Source: Pseudomonas caricapapayae (lineage in GTDB: Bacteria; Pseudomonadota; Gammaproteobacteria; Pseudomonadales; Pseudomonadaceae). Taken from it: 64,000 nucleotides of DNA. The DNA is taken from the NCBI RefSeq assembly GCF_001400735.1, contig NZ_LJPW01000150.1, positions 39,262 to 103,261 on the forward strand. Reading direction: 5' to 3'. The translations under genes were made by a program, and so were the position numbers. How positions within the stretch are numbered: the stretch's first letter is position 1; every line of letters starts with the position of its first letter. The notes beneath the pieces are model-generated. The model worked only from the letters and a program-made list of their open reading frames with translations. It was not told the origin of the DNA and made no database searches. Below, in pieces: positions 1-9,532 of the stretch.

Positions 1-1728
1 ACCGAAGCGTACATCGAGAGGTTTTTCGCGACTGACTGGGAAGTGCATTTCAACTCCAGCCGTACCGGCGTGCGCCTGATCGGCCCGAAGCCCGAATGGG
101 TCCGCGCCGACGGGGGCGAGGCAGGTCTGCATCCGTCCAATATTCACGACAATCCCTATGCGGTCGGCGCAGTGGATTTTACTGGCGACATGCCTGTGAT
201 CCTCGGGCCGGACGGCCCGAGCCTGGGCGGATTCGTGTGCCCGGTGACCATCATCGAGGCAGACCTGTGGCAGCTGGGGCAATTGAAGGCTGGCGACAAG
301 ATCCGGTTCACGCCGGTGAGCGTCGAGGCGTGCCATGCGGCAATGGCCGCAGTGTTGCCGCAAACTATGCAAAACACTGATGCCCTTGGCAGCGAATTTG
401 TTCGCGAAGGCGTCAGTCCGAACGCAGGAAATGCCGCTAATGCGCCGACCCCGACGCCCGTTCGCATAGAGGATCTGCACACTCCGGTCATCCTTGATAT
501 CGGTCGGGACGATAAACGTCTGGTTGCACGTCTGTCCGGTGATGCCCATCTGCTGCTGGAAATCGGGGCGCCAGAGCTGGATCTGGTGCTGCGTCTGCGC
601 GGCCATGCCTTGATGCTCGCGCTAGAGGCCAAGGCACTGGCGGGCGTGATTGACCTGACGCCGGGTATTCGCTCCCTGCAGGTTCACTACCGTCCCGAGC
701 AACTGCCGCTTCGGCAACTGCTCGACATCGTCGCCGGAGAATGGGGCGTGGTGTGCGCAGCGAAAGACCTGCAAGTGGCGTCGCGTATTGTCCATCTACC
801 GTTATCCTGGGACGATCCGGCCTGCCAGCTGGCCATCGAGAAATACATGACCACCGTGCGCAAGGATGCTCCGTGGTGCCCGAGTAACCTGGAGTTCATC
901 CGCCGTATCAACGACCTGCCCAACCTCGACGAAGTGCAACGCACAGTATTCGACGCCAGCTATCTGGTCATGGGCCTGGGCGATGTATACCTCGGCGCTC
1001 CGGTTGCCACGCCGCTGGACCCGCGCCATCGGCTGGTGACCACCAAGTACAACCCGGCGCGCACCTGGACCGCCGAGAATTCGGTCGGCATCGGCGGTGC
1101 CTACATGTGCGTGTATGGCATGGAAGGCCCCGGTGGCTATCAATTCGTCGGCCGTACCCTGCAGATGTGGAACCGCTACCGCGACGTCGCTGCCTTCGAG
1201 GGCAAACCGTGGCTGCTGCGTTTTTTCGACCAGATCCGTTTCTACCCGGTCAGCGCCGACGAACTGCTGCGTATCCGTCGCGATTTTCCGCTGGGTCGCT
1301 TCGACCTGAACATCGAACACTGCACCTTGAACATGGCCGACTACCAGGCCTTTCTGACCCGCGAAGCCGACGGCATCACGGCATTCCGAACCCGTCAGCA
1401 ATCCGCGTTCAGCGCTGAGCGAGAGCGCTGGAACGCCAACGGTCAGGCCGACTTCCAGAGCGATGAGGGGGCTGCCCCGAACAGCGAAGAACAGCCCTTG
1501 CAGGCCGGTCATCAGGGCATCGACAGCCACATTGCCGGCAACCTCTGGCAGGTTCGGGTGCAACCGGGCGAGCACGTGGATGCGGGCGACGTGCTGGTGA
1601 TTCTGGAGTCCATGAAAATGGAAATCCCTCTCCTTGCCCCGGTCGCCGGTGTGGTGCAGGAGGTCAGGGTGCAACCCGGATCGGCAATACGCGCAGGGCA
1701 ACGGGTCGTGGTGCTGGCAACTGAATGA
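1..1728 (+). CDS. Urea carboxylase, C-terminal part (5' end outside window)
   Basis: Biotin-dependent enzyme that carboxylates urea to allophanate with ATP and bicarbonate; cytoplasmic. The frame is open from base 1, so the biotin carboxylase N-terminal part lies upstream of the window. What is visible is the carboxyltransferase region of the KipI/KipA (AHS) type, with the stretches DGGEAGLHPSNIHDN and GPDGPSLGGFVCP near the start. A biotinyl carrier domain follows at the C-terminus, with ESMKME; the biotinylated Lys is encoded at 1615-1617. The stop codon overlaps an ATG at 1725 (ATGA), and the true start of the next gene is probably 1764, so the two form one operon for urea breakdown. Family identity is near certain from these motifs and the neighbour. 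Confidence 0.95.
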   Translation, partial: TEAYIERFFATDWEVHFNSSRTGVRLIGPKPEWVRADGGEAGLHPSNIHDNPYAVGAVDFTGDMPVILGPDGPSLGGFVCPVTIIEADLWQLGQLKAGDKIRFTPVSVEACHAAMAAVLPQTMQNTDALGSEFVREGVSPNAGNAANAPTPTPVRIEDLHTPVILDIGRDDKRLVARLSGDAHLLLEIGAPELDLVLRLRGHALMLALEAKALAGVIDLTPGIRSLQVHYRPEQLPLRQLLDIVAGEWGVVCAAKDLQVASRIVHLPLSWDDPACQLAIEKYMTTVRKDAPWCPSNLEFIRRINDLPNLDEVQRTVFDASYLVMGLGDVYLGAPVATPLDPRHRLVTTKYNPARTWTAENSVGIGGAYMCVYGMEGPGGYQFVGRTLQMWNRYRDVAAFEGKPWLLRFFDQIRFYPVSADELLRIRRDFPLGRFDLNIEHCTLNMADYQAFLTREADGITAFRTRQQSAFSAERERWNANGQADFQSDEGAAPNSEEQPLQAGHQGIDSHIAGNLWQVRVQPGEHVDAGDVLVILESMKMEIPLLAPVAGVVQEVRVQPGSAIRAGQRVVVLATE

Positions 1729-1763
1729 ATCGATCACCTTTTCACTGTCAATGGAATCCCGTC

Positions 1764-3578
1764 ATGAACGACACAGCACTGCCCAATGACCTGCGCCTGG
1801 ACACGCTGCGCACCGCGTACCAGTCCGGCCGGATTTCACCACGCCAGCTGATTCTGGCGTTGCGGGAAAAAGCCGAACGGCTCAACACGGATTATCACGC
1901 GTTCATCTACCTGCTCGGCACGGACGAACTGGAGCCCTATCTGACCGCACTGGAGGATCGCGATGCTCAGAGCCTGCCGCTCTACGGCGTGCCCTTCGCG
2001 ATCAAGGACAACATTGATCTGGCTGCCATTCCAACCACGGCCGCCTGCCCGGATTACGCCTACACGCCAGAGTGTTCGGCGACCATCGTCGAACAACTGA
2101 TTGCACTGGGCGCGGTGCCTATGGGCAAGACCAATCTGGACCAGTTCGCCACCGGCCTGAATGGCAGCCGTTCGCCCTATGGTGCCTGCCCCAACAGCGT
2201 ATTGAAGGGGTATCCGTCCGGCGGCTCAAGCGCTGGTTCATCTCTGGCCGTCGCGCTGGGGCTCAGCAGCTTCTCGCTGGGCACCGACACGGCGGGCTCG
2301 GGGCGTGTACCCGCAGCGCTGAACAACCTGGTGGGAACGAAAGCCAGCAAGGGGCTGATTTCTACCGCAGGTGTCGTGCCAGCCTGCCGTACGCAGGACT
2401 GCGTCTCGATCTTCACTGCCACGGCGAGGGAAGCCAGCCAGTTACTGGGGCTGGTCGCCACGCTTGATCCGCGCGATGAATACAGCCGACGCAACCCCCA
2501 GTGGAACGACGCTTCGGCGTTTGGTGCCCCTCGCCCGTTTCGCTTCGGCGTACCACGCGCTGAAGATCTGCAATTCTTTGGCTGTACCGAGGGGCCGAAA
2601 CTGTTCAGCACTGCTATCGACCACCTCACCGCGCTAGGCGGCGAAGCGGTCACAGTGAACCTGTCACCGTTTCTTGAAGCTGCTCGACTGTTGTATGAGG
2701 GTCCTTGGGTGGCCGAGCGCTATAGCGTGGCAGGACAGTTGATGGAAGACCGTCCGGAGGCGGTATTGCCGGTGATTCGCGATGTACTGGCCAAGGCCCC
2801 CAGCGTCAGCGGAGTCGATACGTTTCGTGCGCAATACCGTCTGCAAGCGCTCAAGGCGATTTGCGACCGGGAGCTTGAAGGGCTGGATTGCGTAGTAACA
2901 CCCAGCATCGGTCGCCCGGTCACCTCGGCAGAACTGGTTGCCGAGCCGGTGCTGCGCAATTCTGAGCTGGGTTATTACACGAATTTCGTCAACCTGCTCG
3001 ACTACGCCGCCATCGCCGTGCCAAGCGCTTTCATGGGCAACGGCCTGCCGTGGGGCGTGACGTTATTCGGACGGGCGTTCACCGATCAGTATCTGCTCAG
3101 CCTGGCCGATGCTTTTCAGCGGCAAACCGCGCTGCCCCTGATTGGCGGGGAAATACCTGAATTATCCGTGCCACAGACCGTCGCACGTAACGATAAGGCA
3201 CAACTGGTGGTGTGTGGCGCGCATCTGGACGGGCTGGCACTGAACTGGCAACTCAGGCAACGCGGTGCGCGTCTGCTGGAGACCACACAAAGCTCGGCCG
3301 ACTACCGACTGTATGCGCTGGCCGGTGGGCCGCCGTTTCGCCCAGGCATGGTGCGGGTTGCCGAACGGGGTGTAGCCGTTGAAGTAGAGGTCTGGGAGTT
3401 GCCCAGTGGCGAATTGGGGTCGTTTCTGACCGGTATTCCGGCACCGCTGGGCCTCGGTAAAGTGCAACTGGCCGATGGCCGTTGGGAGACCGGTTTTATC
3501 TGCGAAGCCTACGGCCTGGAGGGGGCTGTCGATATCAGCCATCTCGGTAGCTGGCGTGCTCATTTGCAGCAGCTGTAA
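1764..3578 (+). CDS. atzF: Allophanate hydrolase
   Basis: Amidase-signature enzyme that hydrolyses allophanate, the urea carboxylase product, to ammonia and CO2; the two enzymes form the urea amidolyase route. I chose the ATG at 1764 (604 aa) rather than 1725 because GGAA sits about seven bases before it and the family N-terminus begins there. The amidase triad is visible: Lys81 in VPFAIKDN, cis-Ser155 in the GGSSAGSS loop, and the nucleophile Ser179 in GTDTAGSGR. These are offset by ten from the AtzF residues as I recall them (91, 165, 189). The last ~120 residues form the small C-terminal domain typical of the full-length enzyme. Intact, and directly downstream of urea carboxylase. Confidence 0.95.
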   Translation: MNDTALPNDLRLDTLRTAYQSGRISPRQLILALREKAERLNTDYHAFIYLLGTDELEPYLTALEDRDAQSLPLYGVPFAIKDNIDLAAIPTTAACPDYAYTPECSATIVEQLIALGAVPMGKTNLDQFATGLNGSRSPYGACPNSVLKGYPSGGSSAGSSLAVALGLSSFSLGTDTAGSGRVPAALNNLVGTKASKGLISTAGVVPACRTQDCVSIFTATAREASQLLGLVATLDPRDEYSRRNPQWNDASAFGAPRPFRFGVPRAEDLQFFGCTEGPKLFSTAIDHLTALGGEAVTVNLSPFLEAARLLYEGPWVAERYSVAGQLMEDRPEAVLPVIRDVLAKAPSVSGVDTFRAQYRLQALKAICDRELEGLDCVVTPSIGRPVTSAELVAEPVLRNSELGYYTNFVNLLDYAAIAVPSAFMGNGLPWGVTLFGRAFTDQYLLSLADAFQRQTALPLIGGEIPELSVPQTVARNDKAQLVVCGAHLDGLALNWQLRQRGARLLETTQSSADYRLYALAGGPPFRPGMVRVAERGVAVEVEVWELPSGELGSFLTGIPAPLGLGKVQLADGRWETGFICEAYGLEGAVDISHLGSWRAHLQQL

Positions 3579-3640
3579 GCGAACATGCGGCGTGCCCAGG
3601 CGTGCCGCCGTGTTTGAGACGGCTCGGGTATTACATAGTT

Positions 3641-6600
3641 ATGTCATACCCGGACCGCCTTCACGACATAGTGAGCATCCACTCACTTCGACCGGCCGTC
3701 ATGAACCACATCTGGAGTCCGCTTCGTCAGGACACCCTTTTTCACCCCTCATCTTTTCTGCTGGAACAACCGAGCATTCTGTTGCCCGAGTACAGCAGCA
3801 ACCGACACGATACGCTCAATGCTTCAGTGCCATTCGCACTGCCAGCGCTTCAGCTTGCGCCTCGCGAACATCCACTGCCTCCACCGACCGAAGAGCACGA
3901 GCCGCAGGCCCCGGCCGCACACATCGAACGTCCCCTCAAAGCGTTGCGTAAAAGCCCTGGCTTCCCATTGATTGCCGACTCGGTCTTGCTCCTCAAGGCT
4001 TGCCAGCTGGACATGGATCTCCCGCCAAACCGAAAACACCATGTTCGCCAACAGCTCGTCGCGCTGCTCACCGACCGAACCGGCAAGGCACTGGACCCCG
4101 ATACGTTATGGGTCACGTTCAGCACCCAGAACCTGCCCGTATTGAACGACGAGGGGCACGAGTCTTACAGCATCGAGCTGTCCCTGACCGACGTGGCATT
4201 GGCCGCGACCTTTGATCCGGGGCAGTTCGTGCGCCTGTATCGCAGTGAAATCACCAGTACGAACTGGCCTGAAGAGGCCTCGTCACTGAGCGCAACGCAG
4301 CTGGTCAAGTGGATCAGCGAAGCCCATCTGGATCGTGACTACAGCACAACACTCGAGGTTTTTCGAACTCGGCACGCAGCCACTTTCCGCACCTTGTCAC
4401 GGTTGGGCTTTCTGGATGTGCTGGCTCGCCAGTTTCTCTCCCGGCGCATCAGCCGGGCCGGCTATTTCCTGACGCTGGACGCTTTGGGTCTGAGCGATTT
4501 CCCTGCCGACCTGGCGACCCTTGAGCAAAGCGGTCGCGGTCATAAATCCGAGATCCGCATGTTTTCACTCAATGGCGACACCGTGCAGGGTATTTTTCAG
4601 GTGAGGTCGAAAGCCACCTCCCACTGTTTCATTCACATACTGGGTGCCAAGGGCAACGTCATCGAATACATCAGCGAGGATCCGGGCGAGATGACCCGCA
4701 GGCTGCTGGCGGCCATGAACGCCTCGGGACTGTATGGCCACGCATTGCATGCGCTCGATCAGGACGCAGTCATCGTTGCCGACGCCCCGCTGCTCGCAGG
4801 CGATGTTTTTACCGAGTTGAGCCAGGCATCGCTTACAGAGACGCAATTCAACAGCGAAAACATCGACCTGCTCAAACCCGTATCACGCAGCCTTACGCTG
4901 GCTGGTGCGGCAGACCTCTGGCAAACAGCGTCCACTCTGCTGGAACAGATCCCCTCAGCCCCGAGGATGGCTGCGCAGGTCATGGCGGCCTATCTATTGA
5001 AACATCACAATCTGACGCTCAATCCCGATCACGTGTTCATTGCCTATCAATCCGGCAACTCGGTCAGCCCGCTGGGCAGCCCCCGCAATCCGCCCACCCA
5101 TATTCACACACCCGCTGAAAAACCGATCAGCCTGAGCGAGGCGCTGATGACCAACTACCGGGTCGACTCCCCCGAGGGTTACATTGATCACGACGGTACT
5201 ACAGAGGTCTTTCTGGATAGCACAGGCCAGGGCGAACGGGCTCAGGGCCAGAGACTGGCAATCACGCCGCAGGCACTTGAGGACTACATCAAGGCATTCG
5301 ATTTTCTGACCTGGATGACCAGGCACATCCAGACATTCTGGAGGCAGCAAAAAACAGCCATCGAACAGGCATTCAGATCGGCCTTTATCAATCAGGCGCT
5401 GATCAGCCTGAAGCGCGGCAGTCTCAAACGCAGCGGCTTCGATCAGGTCGTTGAAGCCTTGGCTGGCTCTGCGCAAGAGCACTGGCTGGCACTCGGTTTT
5501 TTCGTTCAGGGTTCGCTGATCGACGGCATGGAACATCAATACACCGGGCTGCTGATACTCAAGCAAACCGGCAAACCGAACGTGCTTTATCAACCAGGGC
5601 ACCCCGAGGCCTTTGTCCAGTTCTCGGACGACAGTGAACTTGAACGCTATCTGAAACTGAAAACCGCACATCCGGATTGGCGAGAAGCCGTGATGCGCTA
5701 CGTTCCGCTACGTCATCACCAACGTCTGGACTATCTCTTCAAACTATGGGGCGGTGCTCAGGCCCCGACGCCGCCCGCCTCCCTCCTGCGCCCATGGACG
5801 GATGCGCTGTACAACCCTGACACACGAAAAGCCATGCACCACTCGCTGTGCGAAAAAAGGCTGGAAGGCTCGCCGTTTGCTTACCTGCACCAACTCCTCG
5901 AACAGAACTCGCTGGATGATGCCAAGGAGCAGATCGTGACCCCTGCACAGGTTTCACTGGCCTACTGGACAGACCGTCTACACAAGTTGCAGCGTTTGCT
6001 GGCACCCATATCGCTGTTGCTGACACCGGCATTTTTCGCGTCGCTGGCGGCGGAAGTCGGTCTTGCGGCTCTAAGCGTTGCTTCTGCAAATTTGCCAGGC
6101 AGGCGTTACGTAGAAAAACATCAGGCGCTGCTGGCAACATTATCACTGGGCTTGCTACAACTTGGGCCGCAGACACCGAGGCTGCTGCGCACGCTGACTA
6201 AAATCGTCAAACCTGCAGGTCATACGGCAGGAGTATCTTCAGTGCCGTCCGCTGGTGCGCGGGGCCCCGGTCGATTGAGCATACGACCAATAAAGCCGCG
6301 CCAGACCCGGCTGGAAAAATTCTTCCATACCGACGCGCTGCTCAAGCGCTGGACCATTACCGGCGCCGCAGCGCCCAGCCGGGTAGCGGTGCATGCCTGG
6401 AAGCTGGGCGGGCGTTTTCTGCTCTGGACATCGGACAGAGGTCAGGCGCGGACTCTGGTGGTCAGCACCCACGGTTATTACACACCGTGGACGGCAACAG
6501 TGAAAATCCCCAACGGCACAGAAATCCGAACCTATGCGCCTCATGGCTACAAATTGGTCGACCCCCAACTGCATCGCGTCGTCAACGGGAACGCCCGGCC

Positions 6601-7024
6601 GTTTGCTGCCTCCAGCACAGCAGAACATTCACTGATGCAGCCAGTGCTTGAACCATTGCTGATGACTGACAAGGTCATCTCCGGAACATCACTCCCCGGC
6701 AGGCTGAAAAACTACAGTCTGTCCAAGTTCCAGACACCCAGTGGCGAGAGCTATGACGATATTGCCCGCGTGGTAGGCAACTCCAATGGCTCGCCACTCA
6801 AAGGCTGGCTACCACCCACGCCAATGGATGTGTTGACGGTACGCAGCCGCTTCGGCATGACGCCCCCTTCGCTGAACGACCTGTTCAACAGCCTGTCGGC
6901 GCAGGGCATTCATTACGACAGGATTCTGCTGGTGCATTGCCGTTGCGCAGCGATATCTGCACTGCTACGCCGCGCGCCGGTTTATCATGCGCCCACAGCG
7001 CAGTCCATTGGCAGGAGCGCCTGA
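3641..7024 (+). CDS. Very large DUF6543-type protein with C-terminal Stv-like domain (toxin/effector candidate)
   Basis: About 1127 aa from the ATG at 3641; GTG 3602 and ATG 3701 are also in frame, and none has a strong ribosome site. The body resembles the large pseudomonad DUF6543 (dermonecrotic-toxin N-terminal-like) proteins: a proline-rich leader, a long helical region with LTDRTGKALDPDTLWVTF and the repeated LSLTDVAL type of motif, and a hydrophobic helix at about residues 786-817. Residues ~915-1100 look like the Stv-like putative adhesin domain: VVSTHGYY, then IPNGTEIRTYAPHG, LSKFQTPSGESYDDIA, VLTVRSRFGM and a closing LLVHCRC. No signal peptide is seen. It stands alone between urea catabolism and a CWC gene. 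The family call is from memory; the role as toxin or effector is inferred. Confidence 0.7.
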   Translation: MSYPDRLHDIVSIHSLRPAVMNHIWSPLRQDTLFHPSSFLLEQPSILLPEYSSNRHDTLNASVPFALPALQLAPREHPLPPPTEEHEPQAPAAHIERPLKALRKSPGFPLIADSVLLLKACQLDMDLPPNRKHHVRQQLVALLTDRTGKALDPDTLWVTFSTQNLPVLNDEGHESYSIELSLTDVALAATFDPGQFVRLYRSEITSTNWPEEASSLSATQLVKWISEAHLDRDYSTTLEVFRTRHAATFRTLSRLGFLDVLARQFLSRRISRAGYFLTLDALGLSDFPADLATLEQSGRGHKSEIRMFSLNGDTVQGIFQVRSKATSHCFIHILGAKGNVIEYISEDPGEMTRRLLAAMNASGLYGHALHALDQDAVIVADAPLLAGDVFTELSQASLTETQFNSENIDLLKPVSRSLTLAGAADLWQTASTLLEQIPSAPRMAAQVMAAYLLKHHNLTLNPDHVFIAYQSGNSVSPLGSPRNPPTHIHTPAEKPISLSEALMTNYRVDSPEGYIDHDGTTEVFLDSTGQGERAQGQRLAITPQALEDYIKAFDFLTWMTRHIQTFWRQQKTAIEQAFRSAFINQALISLKRGSLKRSGFDQVVEALAGSAQEHWLALGFFVQGSLIDGMEHQYTGLLILKQTGKPNVLYQPGHPEAFVQFSDDSELERYLKLKTAHPDWREAVMRYVPLRHHQRLDYLFKLWGGAQAPTPPASLLRPWTDALYNPDTRKAMHHSLCEKRLEGSPFAYLHQLLEQNSLDDAKEQIVTPAQVSLAYWTDRLHKLQRLLAPISLLLTPAFFASLAAEVGLAALSVASANLPGRRYVEKHQALLATLSLGLLQLGPQTPRLLRTLTKIVKPAGHTAGVSSVPSAGARGPGRLSIRPIKPRQTRLEKFFHTDALLKRWTITGAAAPSRVAVHAWKLGGRFLLWTSDRGQARTLVVSTHGYYTPWTATVKIPNGTEIRTYAPHGYKLVDPQLHRVVNGNARPFAASSTAEHSLMQPVLEPLLMTDKVISGTSLPGRLKNYSLSKFQTPSGESYDDIARVVGNSNGSPLKGWLPPTPMDVLTVRSRFGMTPPSLNDLFNSLSAQGIHYDRILLVHCRCAAISALLRRAPVYHAPTAQSIGRSA

Positions 7025-7064
7025 ACTGACTACCACGATCATCGAGCACGGTGCCTGAACCCGC

Positions 7065-7301
7065 ATGACAGCCGTCCTGAACGAAACGCGCCTTTGCCCT
7101 CTGTGCGGCTTCAGTAACCAATGCAGCCTGGCCGATCCGCGCACGGCAGCCCAGCCCTGCTGGTGTTTTTCGGCAAGCATCGACCCGATGCGGCTTGAAG
7201 CTCTGCCAGACGACATTCGCGATAAAGCGTGTCTGTGTCCGCGTTGCGCCGGTATCACGGATGCAGCGTCCGGTCAGGCCCCGCACCGGATCACGGAATA
7301 A
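7065..7301 (+). CDS. Cysteine-rich CWC family protein
   Basis: A 78-aa cytoplasmic protein with paired cysteines: CPLCGFSNQC near residue 11, PCWCF near residue 31 and CLCPRC near residue 56. This spacing is that of the Cys-rich CWC family, small putative zinc-binding proteins that often lie beside rsuA-like pseudouridine synthase genes in pseudomonads. It starts about 40 bases after the large toxin-like gene and ends 35 bases before rsuA, so it is probably co-transcribed with rsuA. Molecular function is unknown. Confidence 0.8.
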   Translation: MTAVLNETRLCPLCGFSNQCSLADPRTAAQPCWCFSASIDPMRLEALPDDIRDKACLCPRCAGITDAASGQAPHRITE

Positions 7302-7336
7302 GATGCGCCTCTCCTACCCCGCCCGCCGCTACCACC

Positions 7337-8029
7337 ATGCGCCTTGATCGCTTCCTCAGTAACCTGCCGCGTTTCAATCGCAAAAGCGTGCGCCTCGCGC
7401 TGGCCAGCGGCAGGGTGCAGGTAGACGGGCGTACGATTCGTGATCCGCATCACGAAGTGCGCGAGTTCAGCCGTGTAACGCTCGACATGGAAATTCTGCA
7501 GGCGGGCAAGGCGGCACGCTACTTCATGCTGCACAAGCCTGAAGGCTGCGTCAGCGCGACAGTCGATACACAGCATCCGACAGTCCTCGACTTGCTGGAC
7601 GAGCCTGACAAACACGAACTGCACATCGCCGGGCGACTGGACTTCAATACCACTGGGCTGATGCTGATTACCAACGATGGCCAGTGGTCAAGACGCCTCA
7701 CACAGCCACAGACCAAAATGCCCAAAGTGTATTACGTCGAGACTGAACAACTGATCGACGAGCGCTATGCCGCCCTGTTTGCTGCCGGTATGTATTTCTC
7801 ATTCGAAGGTATAACCACGCAACCGGCACAATTGACCTTGTTGGGTCCACGCAGCGCACGCCTGAGTATTGTCGAAGGTCGCTACCATCAGGTGAAACGG
7901 ATGTTCGGCCACTTCGATAACAAAGTGTTGCGCCTGCACAGAGAGAACATCGGTGCGCTGGCTCTGGATCCTGCGCTGGCACCCGGCAGCTACCGGACGT
8001 TGCACGCCACGGAAATCGGCCTGTTCTGA
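7337..8029 (+). CDS. rsuA: 16S rRNA pseudouridine-516 synthase RsuA
   Basis: Converts U516 of 16S rRNA to pseudouridine. The 230-aa protein has an N-terminal S4 RNA-binding domain (MRLDRFLSNL to about residue 60) and the RsuA-type catalytic domain with GRLDFNTTGLML, which holds the catalytic Asp, and EGRYHQVKRMF. It aligns by eye almost end to end with E. coli RsuA. The open frame reaches back to 7229, but the family N-terminus MRLD starts at 7337, so that start was chosen. Intact. Confidence 0.93.
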   Translation: MRLDRFLSNLPRFNRKSVRLALASGRVQVDGRTIRDPHHEVREFSRVTLDMEILQAGKAARYFMLHKPEGCVSATVDTQHPTVLDLLDEPDKHELHIAGRLDFNTTGLMLITNDGQWSRRLTQPQTKMPKVYYVETEQLIDERYAALFAAGMYFSFEGITTQPAQLTLLGPRSARLSIVEGRYHQVKRMFGHFDNKVLRLHRENIGALALDPALAPGSYRTLHATEIGLF

Positions 8030-8325
8030 AAGTCACAACCGTTTGGCGGATTACCCGAACAAGGTACGAACGGCACTTGCGGGTTGGTGAATCGACTGCT
8101 TGACTGCAATGGTCAGTCCTGATGCGACTGATGAGTCAATCCATTATTCCAAGAAACTCTTTGTCGTACAGAGCCACGGGCTCACGACAAATTGCCCGCC
8201 AATAATAATACCTGTCGAACAGACTATCGGATCGACATGGGCCTTTAATCGGCTATCGCCTGCCTGTCACGAAGCTCGTGCAACGTCATGTGCACGCATA
8301 CCTGTTTACGCCAGGAGTTACACCT

Positions 8326-9207
8326 ATGTCGCCAGAAAAAGCAGTGCTGGACATACAAGGACAGTTTCGGGTTTATACCGAGTTCTATCGCACCGACGCC
8401 GCCGCAAAGACCATCATTCTGGTCAACGGCTCACTGGCCACCACCGCGTCTTTTGCCCAAACCGTGCGTAACCTTTATCCGACATTCAATGTGGTGCTGT
8501 ATGACCAGCCTTACTCGGGCAGATCCAAGCCTCACAATCTGCACGGTGCCCCTCTTACCCGGGAGGAGGAAGGCCTGCTCCTGCTGGAACTGATCGACCA
8601 CTTCAACGCCGAGCACGTGCTGTCCTTCTCCTGGGGCGGCGCAGCGACACTGGTTGCGCTGGCCCACCAACCGAAACGCATTGAGCGCGCGGTCATCAGT
8701 TCGTTCTCCCCGGTCATCAACGGCCCCATGCGCGAGTACCTGGACAAGGGCCTCGACTACCTCAGCGCGCATAGCCGTTACGACATGGGCCACTTGATCA
8801 ACAACACCATTGGCAAGCACTTGCCATCGCTGTTCAAGCGGGTCAACTATCGCCACGTCAGCAGCCTGGACGGCCATGAATACGACCAGATGCACTATCA
8901 CTTCAGTCAGGTGCTGGAACTTGATCCGGACAACTACCTGACCGCAGGAAAGCGTATCAAGGCCCCGGTGTTGTTCATCAACGGTGCCTGGGACGAATAC
9001 ACCTCCGTAAAAGGCGCAGCGCAGTTCTCCAGGTACCTGCAAAACTGCAGCTTCAGTACCATCGAAGCCACAGGCCACTTTCTGGACATGGAACACAAGG
9101 CCGCCTGCCGCGACTCGAAACACGTGCTCATGAATTTTCTGCAACCGGCAGAAGCATCAACGAACGTCTATAGCCGGGTTCAGGGGCACCATGCTTTCGC
9201 CTTCTGA
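8326..9207 (+). CDS. rhlA: RhlA-type 3-(3-hydroxyalkanoyloxy)alkanoate synthase
   Basis: Alpha/beta-hydrolase-fold acyltransferase that joins two 3-hydroxyacyl groups into HAA, a surfactant and the lipid part of rhamnolipids. The start at 8326 follows AGGAG (8313-8317) at good spacing and gives 293 aa, close to P. aeruginosa RhlA (295 aa). Matching stretches include LVNGSLATTASFAQT, VVLYDQPYSGRS, the nucleophile elbow FSWGGAA, FINGAWDEYT and the catalytic His in EATGHFLDME. No rhlB glycosyltransferase follows, so this gene would give HAA rather than rhamnolipid. In P. syringae HAA supports swarming (established knowledge). A terminator-like hairpin follows at 9219-9260. Confidence 0.9.
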   Translation: MSPEKAVLDIQGQFRVYTEFYRTDAAAKTIILVNGSLATTASFAQTVRNLYPTFNVVLYDQPYSGRSKPHNLHGAPLTREEEGLLLLELIDHFNAEHVLSFSWGGAATLVALAHQPKRIERAVISSFSPVINGPMREYLDKGLDYLSAHSRYDMGHLINNTIGKHLPSLFKRVNYRHVSSLDGHEYDQMHYHFSQVLELDPDNYLTAGKRIKAPVLFINGAWDEYTSVKGAAQFSRYLQNCSFSTIEATGHFLDMEHKAACRDSKHVLMNFLQPAEASTNVYSRVQGHHAFAF

Positions 9208-9218
9208 AACCCGAAAAC

Positions 9219-9260
9219 GCCCCTCCATCAGCGCATGCACATGTGCTGCTGGCGGAGGGC
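9219..9260. terminator. Terminator-like hairpin after rhlA
   Basis: GCCCCTCC (9219-9226) pairs with GGAGGGC (9254-9260), and an inner CAGC-GCAT/ATGTGCTG pairing extends the stem. It lies just past the rhlA stop codon. There is no clear T tract, so factor-independent termination is not certain. Confidence 0.5.
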
Positions 9261-9364
9261 TTGCGTGGGTATGAACGGACGGAAAATCGCTGCGCGGTGA
9301 AATTAGCGCTTCAAATCGAGGCAGGGTTCTGGTACAAAGTCAGCCGCTCAGAGCAGGTCCCAGA

Positions 9365-9418
9365 GCGGGTATAGTTTAGTGGTAAAACGAAAGCTTCCCA
9401 AGCTTTAGTTGAGGGTTC
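9365..9418 (+). pseudogene. 5' fragment of tRNA-Gly(CCC)
   Basis: Reads as a normal tRNA-Gly from the acceptor 5' strand through the D arm, the anticodon stem-loop (AGCTTCCCAAGCT, anticodon CCC) and the first half of the T arm, then stops at GAGGGTTC. The expected 3' half of the T arm, the acceptor 3' strand and CCA are absent and replaced by unrelated sequence. The missing 3' piece, with the correct sequence to complete this tRNA, is present at 24340-24364, next to the far end of the island. Confidence 0.8.
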
Positions 9419-9458
9419 TTATCGGACAATCGCTTTTGTGAGCGAGCTTTTATGCAAT

Positions 9459-9532
9459 GCGGGTATAGTTTATTGGTAAAACTATAGCTTCCCAAGCTAT
9501 CGAGGAGGGTTCGATTCCCTCTACCCGCTCCA
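9459..9532 (+). tRNA. tRNA-Gly (anticodon CCC), intact
   Basis: A 74-nt cloverleaf: acceptor GCGGGTA/TACCCGC, D arm with TGGTAAAA, anticodon loop TTCCCAA, T loop GGTTCGATTCC, discriminator T and encoded CCA. Its D-loop and anticodon-stem sequence differ from the fragment 94 bases upstream, so it is not a simple duplication of that copy. Its 3' end holds the left copy of the island's direct repeat. Confidence 0.95.
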
